DNA of 64,000 nucleotides from Bordetella genomosp. 13 (lineage in GTDB: Bacteria; Pseudomonadota; Gammaproteobacteria; Burkholderiales; Burkholderiaceae_B), in the NCBI RefSeq assembly GCF_002119665.1, contig NZ_CP021111.1:4402001-4466000 (forward strand), read 5' to 3'. Positions 8,165 through 15,490 of the stretch are shown one piece after another; the first letter of the stretch is position 1; each line of letters opens with the position of its first letter. Below the pieces are notes generated by a model. The model was not told the DNA's origin, did no database searches, and saw only the letters and a program-made list of their open reading frames with translations. The position numbers and the translations under genes are program-made.

Positions 8165-8998
8165 ATGAGCGATACATCCACCCAACCGTACAACCGGCTG
8201 CTGCTTACTGGCGCCGCAGGCGGCGTGGGACGTGCCATTCGGCCGCGCCTGTCGGCTTACGCCCGACACGTGCGACTTTCTGACCTGGCCGGCCCCTTGC
8301 AAACGCAAGTCGCCGCCCTGGCCGCGCACGAAGAGGCGGCGCCGTGCGACATCTCCGACCGCGCGGCATTCGAGCAAGTGGCCGCGGGATGCGATGCCAT
8401 CGTCCACCTCGGCGGCGTCTCGGTCGAACGCCCCTTCGAGGAAATCCTCGAGGCCAACATCAAGGGAGTCTTCAACCTGTACGAAGCCGCGCGTCGCCAT
8501 GGCATCAAGCGCGTGGTGTTCGCCAGCTCCAACCACGTCACCGGCTTCTACCGGCAGGACGAGGTCATCGACGCCCACGCGCCGCGCCGCCCTGACGGCT
8601 ATTACGGCGTGTCCAAATCGTTCGGGGAAGACATGGCGCAGCTGTACTTCGACCGCTACGGCATCGAAACGGCCAGCATCCGCATCGGCTCGCTGTTTCC
8701 CGAACCTGCCGACCGCCGCATGATGTCCACCTGGATCAGCCTCGACGACTTCGACGACCTGCTGCGCCGCTGCCTGTACACGCCCGACATCGGCCACATC
8801 GTGGTCTACGGCATGTCGGACAACCGCAAGGTGTGGTGGGACAACCGCCATGCCGCCAAGCTTGGCTTCACGCCGCGCGACAGTTCCGAAATCTATCGAG
8901 ACAAGATCGAGGCGCAACCGGCGCCCCCGCCGGACGACCCTTCGATGACGCTGCAAGGCGGCAAGTTTGCCGTCACGGGGCCGTTCGACCCGCAATAA
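8165..8998 (+). CDS. NAD-dependent epimerase/dehydrogenase, uronate-dehydrogenase-like
   Basis: Protein of 277 residues, an extended short-chain dehydrogenase. The nucleotide-binding glycine pattern is TGAAGGVG (G16, G19, G22), Asp62 follows strand 3 (CDISDRAAF), and the catalytic pair is Tyr147/Lys151 (YYGVSK). The segment VVFASSNHVTGFY is characteristic of uronate dehydrogenases, which oxidise hexuronates to the aldarolactone using NAD+. Substrate assignment is by similarity of motifs only. An open frame extends upstream, but 8165 follows the promoter and gives the normal N-terminus. It appears monocistronic, with a hairpin after the stop. Confidence 0.8.
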   Translation: MSDTSTQPYNRLLLTGAAGGVGRAIRPRLSAYARHVRLSDLAGPLQTQVAALAAHEEAAPCDISDRAAFEQVAAGCDAIVHLGGVSVERPFEEILEANIKGVFNLYEAARRHGIKRVVFASSNHVTGFYRQDEVIDAHAPRRPDGYYGVSKSFGEDMAQLYFDRYGIETASIRIGSLFPEPADRRMMSTWISLDDFDDLLRRCLYTPDIGHIVVYGMSDNRKVWWDNRHAAKLGFTPRDSSEIYRDKIEAQPAPPPDDPSMTLQGGKFAVTGPFDPQ

Positions 8999-9077
8999 GC
9001 AGCCGCAGGCGATTCAACTGGCTGGCGAGCATCCAGCCTCTACGCCGCAGCGAAAACTTGCAATCCGAGATGCACAC

Positions 9078-9107
9078 ACGGCCGCGCCTGGGCGCGGCCG
9101 TTGTCTT
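9078..9107 (+). terminator. Hairpin terminator after the dehydrogenase gene
   Basis: ACGGCCGCGCC (9078-9088) pairs with GGCGCGGCCGT (9091-9101), followed by TGTCTTG. The T-run is interrupted, so strength is uncertain. The 314 bases between 8998 and 9316 otherwise contain no convincing gene. Confidence 0.6.
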
Positions 9108-9315
9108 GTCGGCCGTGCGTGTTCCGCGCGCAAGCCCGCGCATGAATCTCACGCCCGCGTGACCCCTTCTTTGCAACACCGCTGCGGACCATTGCATTTC
9201 GTTGCGCATCCGGCGACCGCGAGTCACCCCGCTGTCATTTGCGCTTTTTAGGCTTGCAACGCCTGCACGCATGTCGTGTCAGGCCCGTCGCATCCTCTAC
9301 TTCCACTATCCTTCC

Positions 9316-9483
9316 ATGCTCACTTCGACCTCTGCGCGAGCCCTCGCCGTGGCTCTCGCCATGGCCGCGATCCTGGCGGCCTGTGGCGGCGACGACGATT
9401 CGTCGTCCGACCCCACGCCGACGCCCGACCCCGGCACCGAACAGCCGGCCCCTCCGAAGCCCGAACTGCGCTGCGCGCCGTAA
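9316..9483 (+). CDS. Small predicted lipoprotein upstream of phospholipase C
   Basis: Only 55 residues. A hydrophobic signal peptide (LAVALAMAAILAAC) ends in a lipobox with Cys23, followed by an acidic serine run (GGDDDSSSD) and a proline-rich tail that ends in CAP. The acidic residues after Cys and the Pro/Thr-rich linker are typical of short surface or periplasmic lipoproteins. It ends 37 bases before the phospholipase start in the same direction, so cotranscription is likely. It may be a partner or decoy of the enzyme, or simply a stand-alone lipoprotein; no family was recognised. An upstream ATG at 9202 is less likely because it would bury the signal peptide. Confidence 0.6.
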   Translation: MLTSTSARALAVALAMAAILAACGGDDDSSSDPTPTPDPGTEQPAPPKPELRCAP

Positions 9484-9520
9484 CGCCCACGACGCTCCAC
9501 GACTCACGCAACGGATCACC

Positions 9521-11758
9521 ATGACTTCCCGCCGCAAATTCCTGCAGACCACCACGGGCGCCGGCATCGCCGCCGCCGTGCTCGCGACATTCCCGCCCAG
9601 CATCCGCCGCGCGCTGGCCATCCCCGCCAACAACAAGACCGGCACCATCAAGGACGTCGAACACGTCGTGATCCTCATGCAGGAGAACCGTTCGTTCGAC
9701 CATTACTTCGGCACGCTGAAAGGCGTGCGCGGCTTCGGCGACCGCTTCACCATCCCGATGATCAACGGCCGCAAGGTATGGCAGCAGGAGCGCGCCAGCG
9801 GCGCGCTGCTCACGCCCTACCACCTGGACAGCACGGCCAACAATGCGCAGCGCGTCGCGGGCACGAACCACACCTGGGTCGACAGCCAGGATGCCTGGGA
9901 CAACGGCCGCATGACCCAGTGGCCGCGCCACAAGCAGGACCAGTCCATGGGCTATTACAAGGAACAGGAAGTGCCGTTCCAGTTCGCCCTGGCCAATGCC
10001 TTCACGCTCTGTGATGCCTACCACTGTTCGATGCACACGGGCACCGACGCCAACCGTTCGTTCCACCTGACCGGCACCAACGGGCCCACGGCGCAGAACG
10101 TGGCCTACGTCAACAACGAGTGGGACTGGATCAGCGGTCTGTCCGCCGACGTGAACACCGGCTACACGTGGAAGACCTACGCCGAGCGCCTGGAAGAAGC
10201 GGGCGTCAGCTGGATCTGCTACCAGAACATGCCGGACGAATGGGGCGACAACATGCTGGGCGCCTTCCGCCAGTTCCGCCAGGCCAACCTGGCTTCCGGC
10301 TTTCCGGTGTCCAGCGGCGGCTCGCCGAACTCGCCCTACGCCGACACGGGACAGGCGCTGCCCTATCACGCCTACGATCCGGCGACGGACAATGCGGGCA
10401 ACCCCTTGTACAAGGGCGTCGCCAACACGCTGCCCGGCACCACGCCGGACACCTACCTGGACGCCTTCCGCCGCGACGTGCTCGAGGGCCGGCTGCCGCA
10501 AGTAGCCTGGGTCAACGCGCCCTCGATCTACTGCGAGCACCCCGGCCCGTCCAGCCCGGTACAGGGCGCCTGGTTCCTCCAGGAAATCCTGGACGCGCTC
10601 ACGGCCAATCCCGAGGTCTGGAGCAAGACCGTGCTGCTCGTCAACTTCGACGAGAACGATGGATTCTTCGACCACGTGCCTTCGCCCTCCGCGCCGTCGC
10701 GCAACGCGGATGGCACACTGGCGGGCAAGACCACGCTGCCGGACGCGGACATGGGCTACGAGTACTACACGCAGGCCTCGCCGGCCGGCAGTTCCGGCCA
10801 GCCCGCGCCGGACGGCCGCGTCTTCGGCCCCGGCCCGCGCGTGCCCATGTATGTGATCTCGCCCTGGAGCCGCGGCGGCTGGGTCAACTCGCAGGTGTTC
10901 GACCACACTTCGGTGCTGCGCTTCCTGGAAGCGCGCTTCGAAGTGGAAGAGCCGCACATCAGCCCGTTCCGCCGCGCCGTGTGCGGCGACCTGACCAGCG
11001 CGTTCAACTTCGCGACGCCGAACGAGGAAGTGCTGCCCGCGCTGAACGGACGTCTGACGCGCGCCGCCGCCGACAGCTTGCGCAATGCGCAGGCCGCGCT
11101 GCCCGCGGTGCCCCTGCCCACCGACCTGCAGATGCCGATCCAGGCCAGCGGCACGCGCCCGTCGCGGGCCCTGCCCTACGAACTGCACACCAGCGCGCGC
11201 GCCGGCCAGGATGGCCAGGTACAGCTGCTGTTCGCGAACACCGGCACGCAGGCGGCCGTGTTCCACGCCTACGATCGCCACCACCTGGACCGCGTCCCGC
11301 GCCGCTACACGGTGGAAGCCGGCAAGACGCTGGACGACACTTGGAACGCCGGCCTGGACAACCTGGGCCGCTACGACCTGTGGGTGCTGGGCCCCAACGG
11401 CTTTCACCGCCACTTCGTGGGCGACACGGCGCGCATCGCCGACACCGGCACGCAGCCCGAGATCCGCGTCTGCTACGACATCGCCAATGGCAACGTCTAC
11501 GCCGAGCTGATGAACGGCGGCACCCAGCCCTGCACGTTCACGGTCACGCCCAGGGCCTACCGCGAGGACGGCCCCTGGACCGTCACCGTGCCGGCCGGCG
11601 CCCAGGAGCAGCTGCACTGGGAACTGGCCGACAGCGGCCGCTGGTACGACTTCGAGGTCGAGGTGAACACCGACGCCACGTACCGCCGCCGCTTCGCCGG
11701 TCGTGTCGAAACGGGCGAGCATTCGGTGAGCGATCCGGCGATGGGTAACGCGGAGTGA
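9521..11758 (+). CDS. Phosphocholine-specific phospholipase C, Tat-exported
   Basis: Protein of 745 residues, the size of PlcH/PlcN-type enzymes, which hydrolyse phosphatidylcholine or sphingomyelin. It begins with a twin-arginine signal (SRRKFLQ, then a hydrophobic stretch to about residue 33). The phosphoesterase core starts at HVVILMQENRSFDHYFG and contains the second metal and active-site block NFDENDGFFDHVPSPSAP. The C-terminal part holds two beta-rich DUF756 repeats typical of the family. The ATG at 9521 is chosen because it starts the Tat signal. The enzyme should act in the periplasm or outside the cell, providing phosphate or choline or damaging membranes. A strong terminator follows. 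Confidence 0.93.
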   Translation: MTSRRKFLQTTTGAGIAAAVLATFPPSIRRALAIPANNKTGTIKDVEHVVILMQENRSFDHYFGTLKGVRGFGDRFTIPMINGRKVWQQERASGALLTPYHLDSTANNAQRVAGTNHTWVDSQDAWDNGRMTQWPRHKQDQSMGYYKEQEVPFQFALANAFTLCDAYHCSMHTGTDANRSFHLTGTNGPTAQNVAYVNNEWDWISGLSADVNTGYTWKTYAERLEEAGVSWICYQNMPDEWGDNMLGAFRQFRQANLASGFPVSSGGSPNSPYADTGQALPYHAYDPATDNAGNPLYKGVANTLPGTTPDTYLDAFRRDVLEGRLPQVAWVNAPSIYCEHPGPSSPVQGAWFLQEILDALTANPEVWSKTVLLVNFDENDGFFDHVPSPSAPSRNADGTLAGKTTLPDADMGYEYYTQASPAGSSGQPAPDGRVFGPGPRVPMYVISPWSRGGWVNSQVFDHTSVLRFLEARFEVEEPHISPFRRAVCGDLTSAFNFATPNEEVLPALNGRLTRAAADSLRNAQAALPAVPLPTDLQMPIQASGTRPSRALPYELHTSARAGQDGQVQLLFANTGTQAAVFHAYDRHHLDRVPRRYTVEAGKTLDDTWNAGLDNLGRYDLWVLGPNGFHRHFVGDTARIADTGTQPEIRVCYDIANGNVYAELMNGGTQPCTFTVTPRAYREDGPWTVTVPAGAQEQLHWELADSGRWYDFEVEVNTDATYRRRFAGRVETGEHSVSDPAMGNAE

Positions 11759-11785
11759 TGACTCTGGCGGCGGCTGCCGGCTGAC

Positions 11786-11819
11786 GAGCCGCGTCCTGTC
11801 CTGGGACGCGGCTCTTTTC
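11786..11819 (+). terminator. Rho-independent terminator after phospholipase C
   Basis: An 11-bp perfect stem (11786-11796 with 11804-11814) with a 7-base loop is followed by TTTT. Confidence 0.85.
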
Positions 11820-11897
11820 GTAATGATCGCCGCTGTGGCGGGCCTCTGTCCGACTGCGCCCGAGGTTCCGGACGGCGCGGTTATCGTCCGGCAGCCA

Positions 11898-12245
11898 TCA
11901 TCGTTTGATGTAGCTCTTGTTCCCGCTGTCCGAATAGCAAAACGTGCCGCCGCGCGGTCCAGTGCAGAACTTTCCGTCTCGGCACGGGCACGACGCGCCG
12001 CTCTCCCTCGGCTTCGACATCAGTTTTCCAGACGCTCCGCCCGGCATGTCGCAGACGCGCTTGGACGCGCTGATCGATCCGTCATTGCAGACGAACTTGC
12101 CGGCGGCGCAATGAGACACGCCGCCCTTGCTGCCGGAGCAAGGAGTGTTCGCCGCTGCGGCGCCGGCCGCGAGCGAAATCAGGAAGAGCAACATGGTTGC
12201 CTGGAAAACGTGCCGGGCCAGCGCCGAAGCCGCGGCGCAGAACAT
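11898..12245 (-). CDS. Secreted cysteine-rich protein with YdcA-like module
   Basis: Protein of 115 residues. A signal peptide or anchor (ATMLLFLISLAAGAAAA) precedes a mature part with eight cysteines. The first module (CSGSKGGVSHC...KFVCNDGSISASKRVC) closely resembles, from memory, the small E. coli protein YdcA, whose function is unknown. The second module (CPCRDGKFCTGPRGGTFC) adds four more cysteines. Four disulfides in the periplasm or outside are plausible. The start at 12245 is chosen because AGAAGG lies six bases upstream; ATGs at 12263 and 12194 are alternatives. Confidence 0.7.
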   Translation of the reverse strand: MFCAAASALARHVFQATMLLFLISLAAGAAAANTPCSGSKGGVSHCAAGKFVCNDGSISASKRVCDMPGGASGKLMSKPRESGASCPCRDGKFCTGPRGGTFCYSDSGNKSYIKR

Positions 12246-12368
12246 CACAGTCCTTCTCATCATCGACTTCGACTCGTGTGGTGAACCCGGCTCGCGCGGG
12301 CCTCGCTGACTCAACGGTGAGTCCAGACGTAACGTGATGCGTCCGATGTTAGCCGAACCACTGTCCGC

Positions 12369-12389
12369 GCATAGCTTTGAATGCTATGC
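12369..12389. repeat. Short inverted repeat in low-GC intergenic DNA
   Basis: GCATAGC and GCTATGC are separated by seven bases. It lies in the stretch 12246-12550 between the YdcA-like gene and tRNA-Lys. That stretch is visibly poorer in G+C than its surroundings and holds no convincing gene. Confidence 0.35.
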
Positions 12390-12550
12390 CGGCCTATCAG
12401 CGGCCCGCATGCGCAAGCAGCCGACAGACGCGGAGCGTGCAATCGCCGCTCCGTCCCAGTCTTGCAAGAGAATGATGCACAACATGGCCACAGGCCTGCA
12501 CATGAAGAACCGAAGGACGTTCGTCTCTGGATCAATTCCGTTCGGACAAG

Positions 12551-12577
12551 AAAAAACGCCGCTCGTGAGAGCGGCGT
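12551..12577 (-). terminator. Terminator of tRNA-Lys
   Basis: Read on the minus strand, ACGCCGCT pairs with AGCGGCGT across a six-base loop, followed by TTTTTT. It is 26 bases past the tRNA 3' end. Confidence 0.85.
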
Positions 12578-12602
12578 AGATTCTTGATTCTTCGGTCGGT
12601 AA

Positions 12603-12678
12603 TGGTGGGTCGAGCGAGACTCGAACTCGCGACCAACGGATTAAAAGTCCGCTGCTCTACCGACTGAGCTATCGACCC
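12603..12678 (-). tRNA. tRNA-Lys (anticodon TTT)
   Basis: A complete 76-nt cloverleaf on the minus strand. The acceptor stem GGGTCGA pairs with TCGACCC and is followed by ACCA. The D loop is AGCTCAGTCGGTAGAGC, the anticodon loop is CTTTTAA, and the T arm is GCGAGTTCGAGTCTCGC. The 3' CCA is encoded. Confidence 0.97.
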
Positions 12679-12692
12679 AACCGAAGCCAGCG

Positions 12693-12722
12693 ATTATGGC
12701 ACATTCAGGTTACGTCAGTCAA
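12693..12722 (-). promoter_or_regulatory. Promoter of tRNA-Lys
   Basis: On the minus strand TTGACT (12717-12722) lies 18 bases from CATAAT (12693-12698), ending 14 bases before the mature tRNA 5' end. Confidence 0.7.
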
Positions 12723-12759
12723 AACGTCCTGAAATTCCGCCAACGCCGGCCCACGTGCC

Positions 12760-13557
12760 CTACCAGGCCGCGACCACCGCGCCCTTGTACTTGGTGAGGA
12801 TGAAGTCCTTCACGGGCTGGCTGTGATAGATGCCGACCAGCTTCTGCAGGTCGGCGCGGTCCTTGTTCTTCTCCTGCACGACCAGCACGTTGGCGTACGG
12901 CGAATCCGGGGACTCCTGCGCGATGGCATCCTTGCGCGGATCCAGGCCGGCTTCCATGGCGAAGTTGGTGTTCACGGCCGACGCGTCGGTGTCATCCAGC
13001 GAACGCGGCAACTGGGCGGCGTCCAGTTCGATGAAGCGCAGCTTCTTGGGGTTCTCGATCACGTCGATCGGGGTGGCCTTCAGGCCGACCTCGGGACGCA
13101 CTTTGATCAGGCCCTTGGACTGCAGCAGCAGCAATGCGCGGCCGCCATTGGTGGGGTCGTTGGGGATGCCGATCTTGGCGCCCTGCGGCAGCGCGCTCAG
13201 GTCCTTGACCTTCTTGCTGTAGATGCCGATGGGATAGATGACGGTCTTGCCGATGCTGACCAGCTTGAACCCGCGGTCGGCGTTGGCATTGTCCAGATAG
13301 GGCTGGTGCTGGTAGCTGTTCATGTCCAGGTCGCCCGCGGCCAGCGCCATGTTGGGCTGCACGTAGTCGCTGAACTCGACGATCTGCACGTTCAGGCCCT
13401 GCTTGGCGGCCTCCTGCTTGACCACTTCGAAGATCTGCGCGTGCGGGCCGGCGGTGACGCCCACCTTGATGGGCTTGTCCTGCGCCAGCGCGGGCTGGGC
13501 GAACGCGATGGCGCCCAAGGCCGCCACGGCCAGGGACTTGATGAACGAGATACGCAT
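12760..13557 (-). CDS. metQ: Methionine ABC transporter substrate-binding protein
   Basis: Protein of 265 residues of the NlpA/MetQ family. It binds methionine (or a related amino acid) in the periplasm for MetNI. Family blocks are clear: IKVGVTAGPHAQI, YVQPNMALAAGDLDMNSYQHQPYL, IPNDPTNGGRALLLLQ, FIELDAAQLPRSLDD and AVNTNFAMEAG. Most MetQ proteins are lipoproteins, but this one has a conventional signal (…FAQPALA, cleavage near residue 25) and no lipobox Cys. It is the last gene of the metN-metI-metQ operon, 41 bases after metI. Confidence 0.93.
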   Translation of the reverse strand: MRISFIKSLAVAALGAIAFAQPALAQDKPIKVGVTAGPHAQIFEVVKQEAAKQGLNVQIVEFSDYVQPNMALAAGDLDMNSYQHQPYLDNANADRGFKLVSIGKTVIYPIGIYSKKVKDLSALPQGAKIGIPNDPTNGGRALLLLQSKGLIKVRPEVGLKATPIDVIENPKKLRFIELDAAQLPRSLDDTDASAVNTNFAMEAGLDPRKDAIAQESPDSPYANVLVVQEKNKDRADLQKLVGIYHSQPVKDFILTKYKGAVVAAW

Positions 13558-13598
13558 GATGGAAAGTTTCCGAGACGGGAAGGAAGAAGAAGACGGAT

Positions 13599-14252
13599 TC
13601 AGCGATGCGACATGCGCCGCACCACCCAGTCGCCCAGGCTCTGCACGGCCTGCACCAGCAGGATCAGCACCACCACCACGGCCAGCATCACCTCGGGCAG
13701 GAAGCGCTGGTAGCCGTAGCGGATGCCCAGGTCGCCCAGGCCGCCGCCGCCGATGGCGCCCGCCATGGCGGAATAGCCGATCAGGCTGACCAGGGTGACG
13801 ATGGCGCCGGCGATCAGGCCCGGCAGCGCCTCGGGCAGCAGCACCTTGCGAATGATCTGCAGCGGCGAGGCGCCCATGGCGCGCGCGGCCGTGATGAGGC
13901 CCGGATCGACTTCGCGCATGGCGTTCTCGGCGATGCGCGCCATGAACGGGATGGCGGCCACCGACAGCGGCACGATCGCGGCGGTGGTGCCGATGGAGGT
14001 CTGCGCCACCCAGCGCGTGAACGGGATGATGGCCACCATCAGGATCACGAACGGCACCGAGCGCGTGGCGTTCACCACCAGGCCCAACAGGTGGTTCACG
14101 GCCAGGTTCTCGAGCATGGCGCCTCGCGCGGTGACGATCAGCGTCACGCCCAGCGGCACGCCGGCCAGCACCGCGATGCCGCCCGACACGCCCACCATCA
14201 GCAGGGTTTCAAGCAGCGAGGTGATGAGCAGGTCGATCAGTTGCGGACTCAT
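13599..14252 (-). CDS. metI: Methionine ABC transporter permease
   Basis: Protein of 217 residues with about five membrane segments and the ABC permease EAA motif around residues 115-145 (DPGLITAARAMGASPLQIIRK). It forms the membrane channel with MetN. The N-terminus (MSPQLIDLLITSLLETLLM) matches the family. Its start lies inside the end of metN (44-base overlap), showing a tightly coupled operon. Confidence 0.94.
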   Translation of the reverse strand: MSPQLIDLLITSLLETLLMVGVSGGIAVLAGVPLGVTLIVTARGAMLENLAVNHLLGLVVNATRSVPFVILMVAIIPFTRWVAQTSIGTTAAIVPLSVAAIPFMARIAENAMREVDPGLITAARAMGASPLQIIRKVLLPEALPGLIAGAIVTLVSLIGYSAMAGAIGGGGLGDLGIRYGYQRFLPEVMLAVVVVLILLVQAVQSLGDWVVRRMSHR

Positions 14253-15294
14253 TGGCGATTTCTTCTACGTGGATGTTGCGGCGGGCCAGCTCGGCCAGCG
14301 CGTCGTGCATGGATTCGCGGGCGCCTTCGGCGAACACGAACAAGGTGCCCACCGCCACGCCCTGGATGTCTTCGACGCGGGCCTGCACCAGCCCGATGTC
14401 CAGCGCGTGCACGCGGGCCAGGTCGGACAGCAGGGTCTCGGCGCCGCCGCCGGTAAGCGACAGGCGCAGCAGGCGCACGGCCTGGCCGGGCCGCGCGGCG
14501 GCGCGCTCGGCGATGCGCTGGCGCGCCGCGGCCAGCGTGCCGTCGGTCAGGTCGGTGGCCGTGGCCGCCGACACCATCGCGCGCGTGACCTCGTTGCGCG
14601 GCGACGCGAAGATGTCCTGCGTGCGGCCCATCTCGACCACCTGCCCCTCGGAAAGCACCGCGACGCGGTCGCAGATCTCGCGCACCACTTCCATCTGGTG
14701 CGTGATCATCACCACGGTGACGCCGGTCTTGCGATTGATGTCGCGCAGCAGCGCCAGGATGTTGTGCGTGGTCTCGGGGTCGAGCGCCGACGTGGCCTCG
14801 TCGCTGAGCAGCACGTCGGGATCGTTGGCCAGCGCGCGCGCGATGCCCACGCGCTGCTTCTGGCCGCCGCTGATCTGGCTGGGATAGCGGTCGCGCAGAT
14901 GCTCCAGGCCCACCAGCGCCAGCAGCCGCTCGACCTTGGCCGGGATCTCTGCCGCGGGCACGCCGGCGATCTCCAGCGGCAGCGCCACGTTGGCGTACAC
15001 CGTGCGGCGCGACAGCAGATTGAAGCCCTGGAACACCATGCCGATGCGCCGGCGCTGGGCGCGGAGTTGCGCCTCGGACAGGCCGGTCAGCGCCTGCCCG
15101 CCCAGGGTGATGCTGCCCTGGTCGGGCCGCTCGAGCAGGTTGATGCACTGGACCAGCGTACTCTTGCCGGCGCCGCTGGGGCCGATGATGCCGAAGACCT
15201 CGCCCTGCTCGATGCGCAGGTCGATGCCTCGCAGCGCCTCGAACCGTCCGTGCGGCGTAGCGTACGTCTTGTACAGATTTTCGATATGAATCAT
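14209..15294 (-). CDS. metN: Methionine ABC transporter ATPase
   Basis: Protein of 361 residues. It has the nucleotide-binding domain with Walker A GPSGAGKST, signature SGGQKQR and Walker B VLLSDEATSALD, and a C-terminal NIL regulatory domain (about residues 265-345), which in MetN binds methionine and gives trans-inhibition. It is the first gene of the importer operon. The 196 bases upstream are AT-richer than the surroundings and hold its promoter region; no SAM riboswitch was recognised. Confidence 0.95.
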   Translation of the reverse strand: MIHIENLYKTYATPHGRFEALRGIDLRIEQGEVFGIIGPSGAGKSTLVQCINLLERPDQGSITLGGQALTGLSEAQLRAQRRRIGMVFQGFNLLSRRTVYANVALPLEIAGVPAAEIPAKVERLLALVGLEHLRDRYPSQISGGQKQRVGIARALANDPDVLLSDEATSALDPETTHNILALLRDINRKTGVTVVMITHQMEVVREICDRVAVLSEGQVVEMGRTQDIFASPRNEVTRAMVSAATATDLTDGTLAAARQRIAERAAARPGQAVRLLRLSLTGGGAETLLSDLARVHALDIGLVQARVEDIQGVAVGTLFVFAEGARESMHDALAELARRNIHVEEIANESATDRPAHHLAA

Positions 15295-15490
15295 GGCGGG
15301 GAATTGTCCAACGCCGTCCTTCTAAAGAGAACGACTGTTTATTCCGTCTTTAATCACTTTTGGAAATATGAAAGCCGGGCGCGCGCCCCCGGACAGGCGG
15401 CAGCGAAAGGCCGGCATGCGGTCGTACGACGGCGGCCGCGGACGACCGGCCGTCAGGGCGGAGGGAATGACGGCCGCCCGCCGCGTGGGA

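Noticed and set aside
9320..11722. Minus-strand open frame of 800 codons opposite phospholipase C
   Set aside because: Antisense shadow; the plus-strand protein has a Tat signal and all family motifs.
12334..12587. Two short plus-strand frames before tRNA-Lys
   Set aside because: No ribosome site or recognisable composition, and one runs into the tRNA-Lys terminator.
15295..15490. SAM-type riboswitch upstream of metN
   Set aside because: No recognisable S-box or SAM-II core was seen in the leader; only an AT-richer promoter-like stretch.
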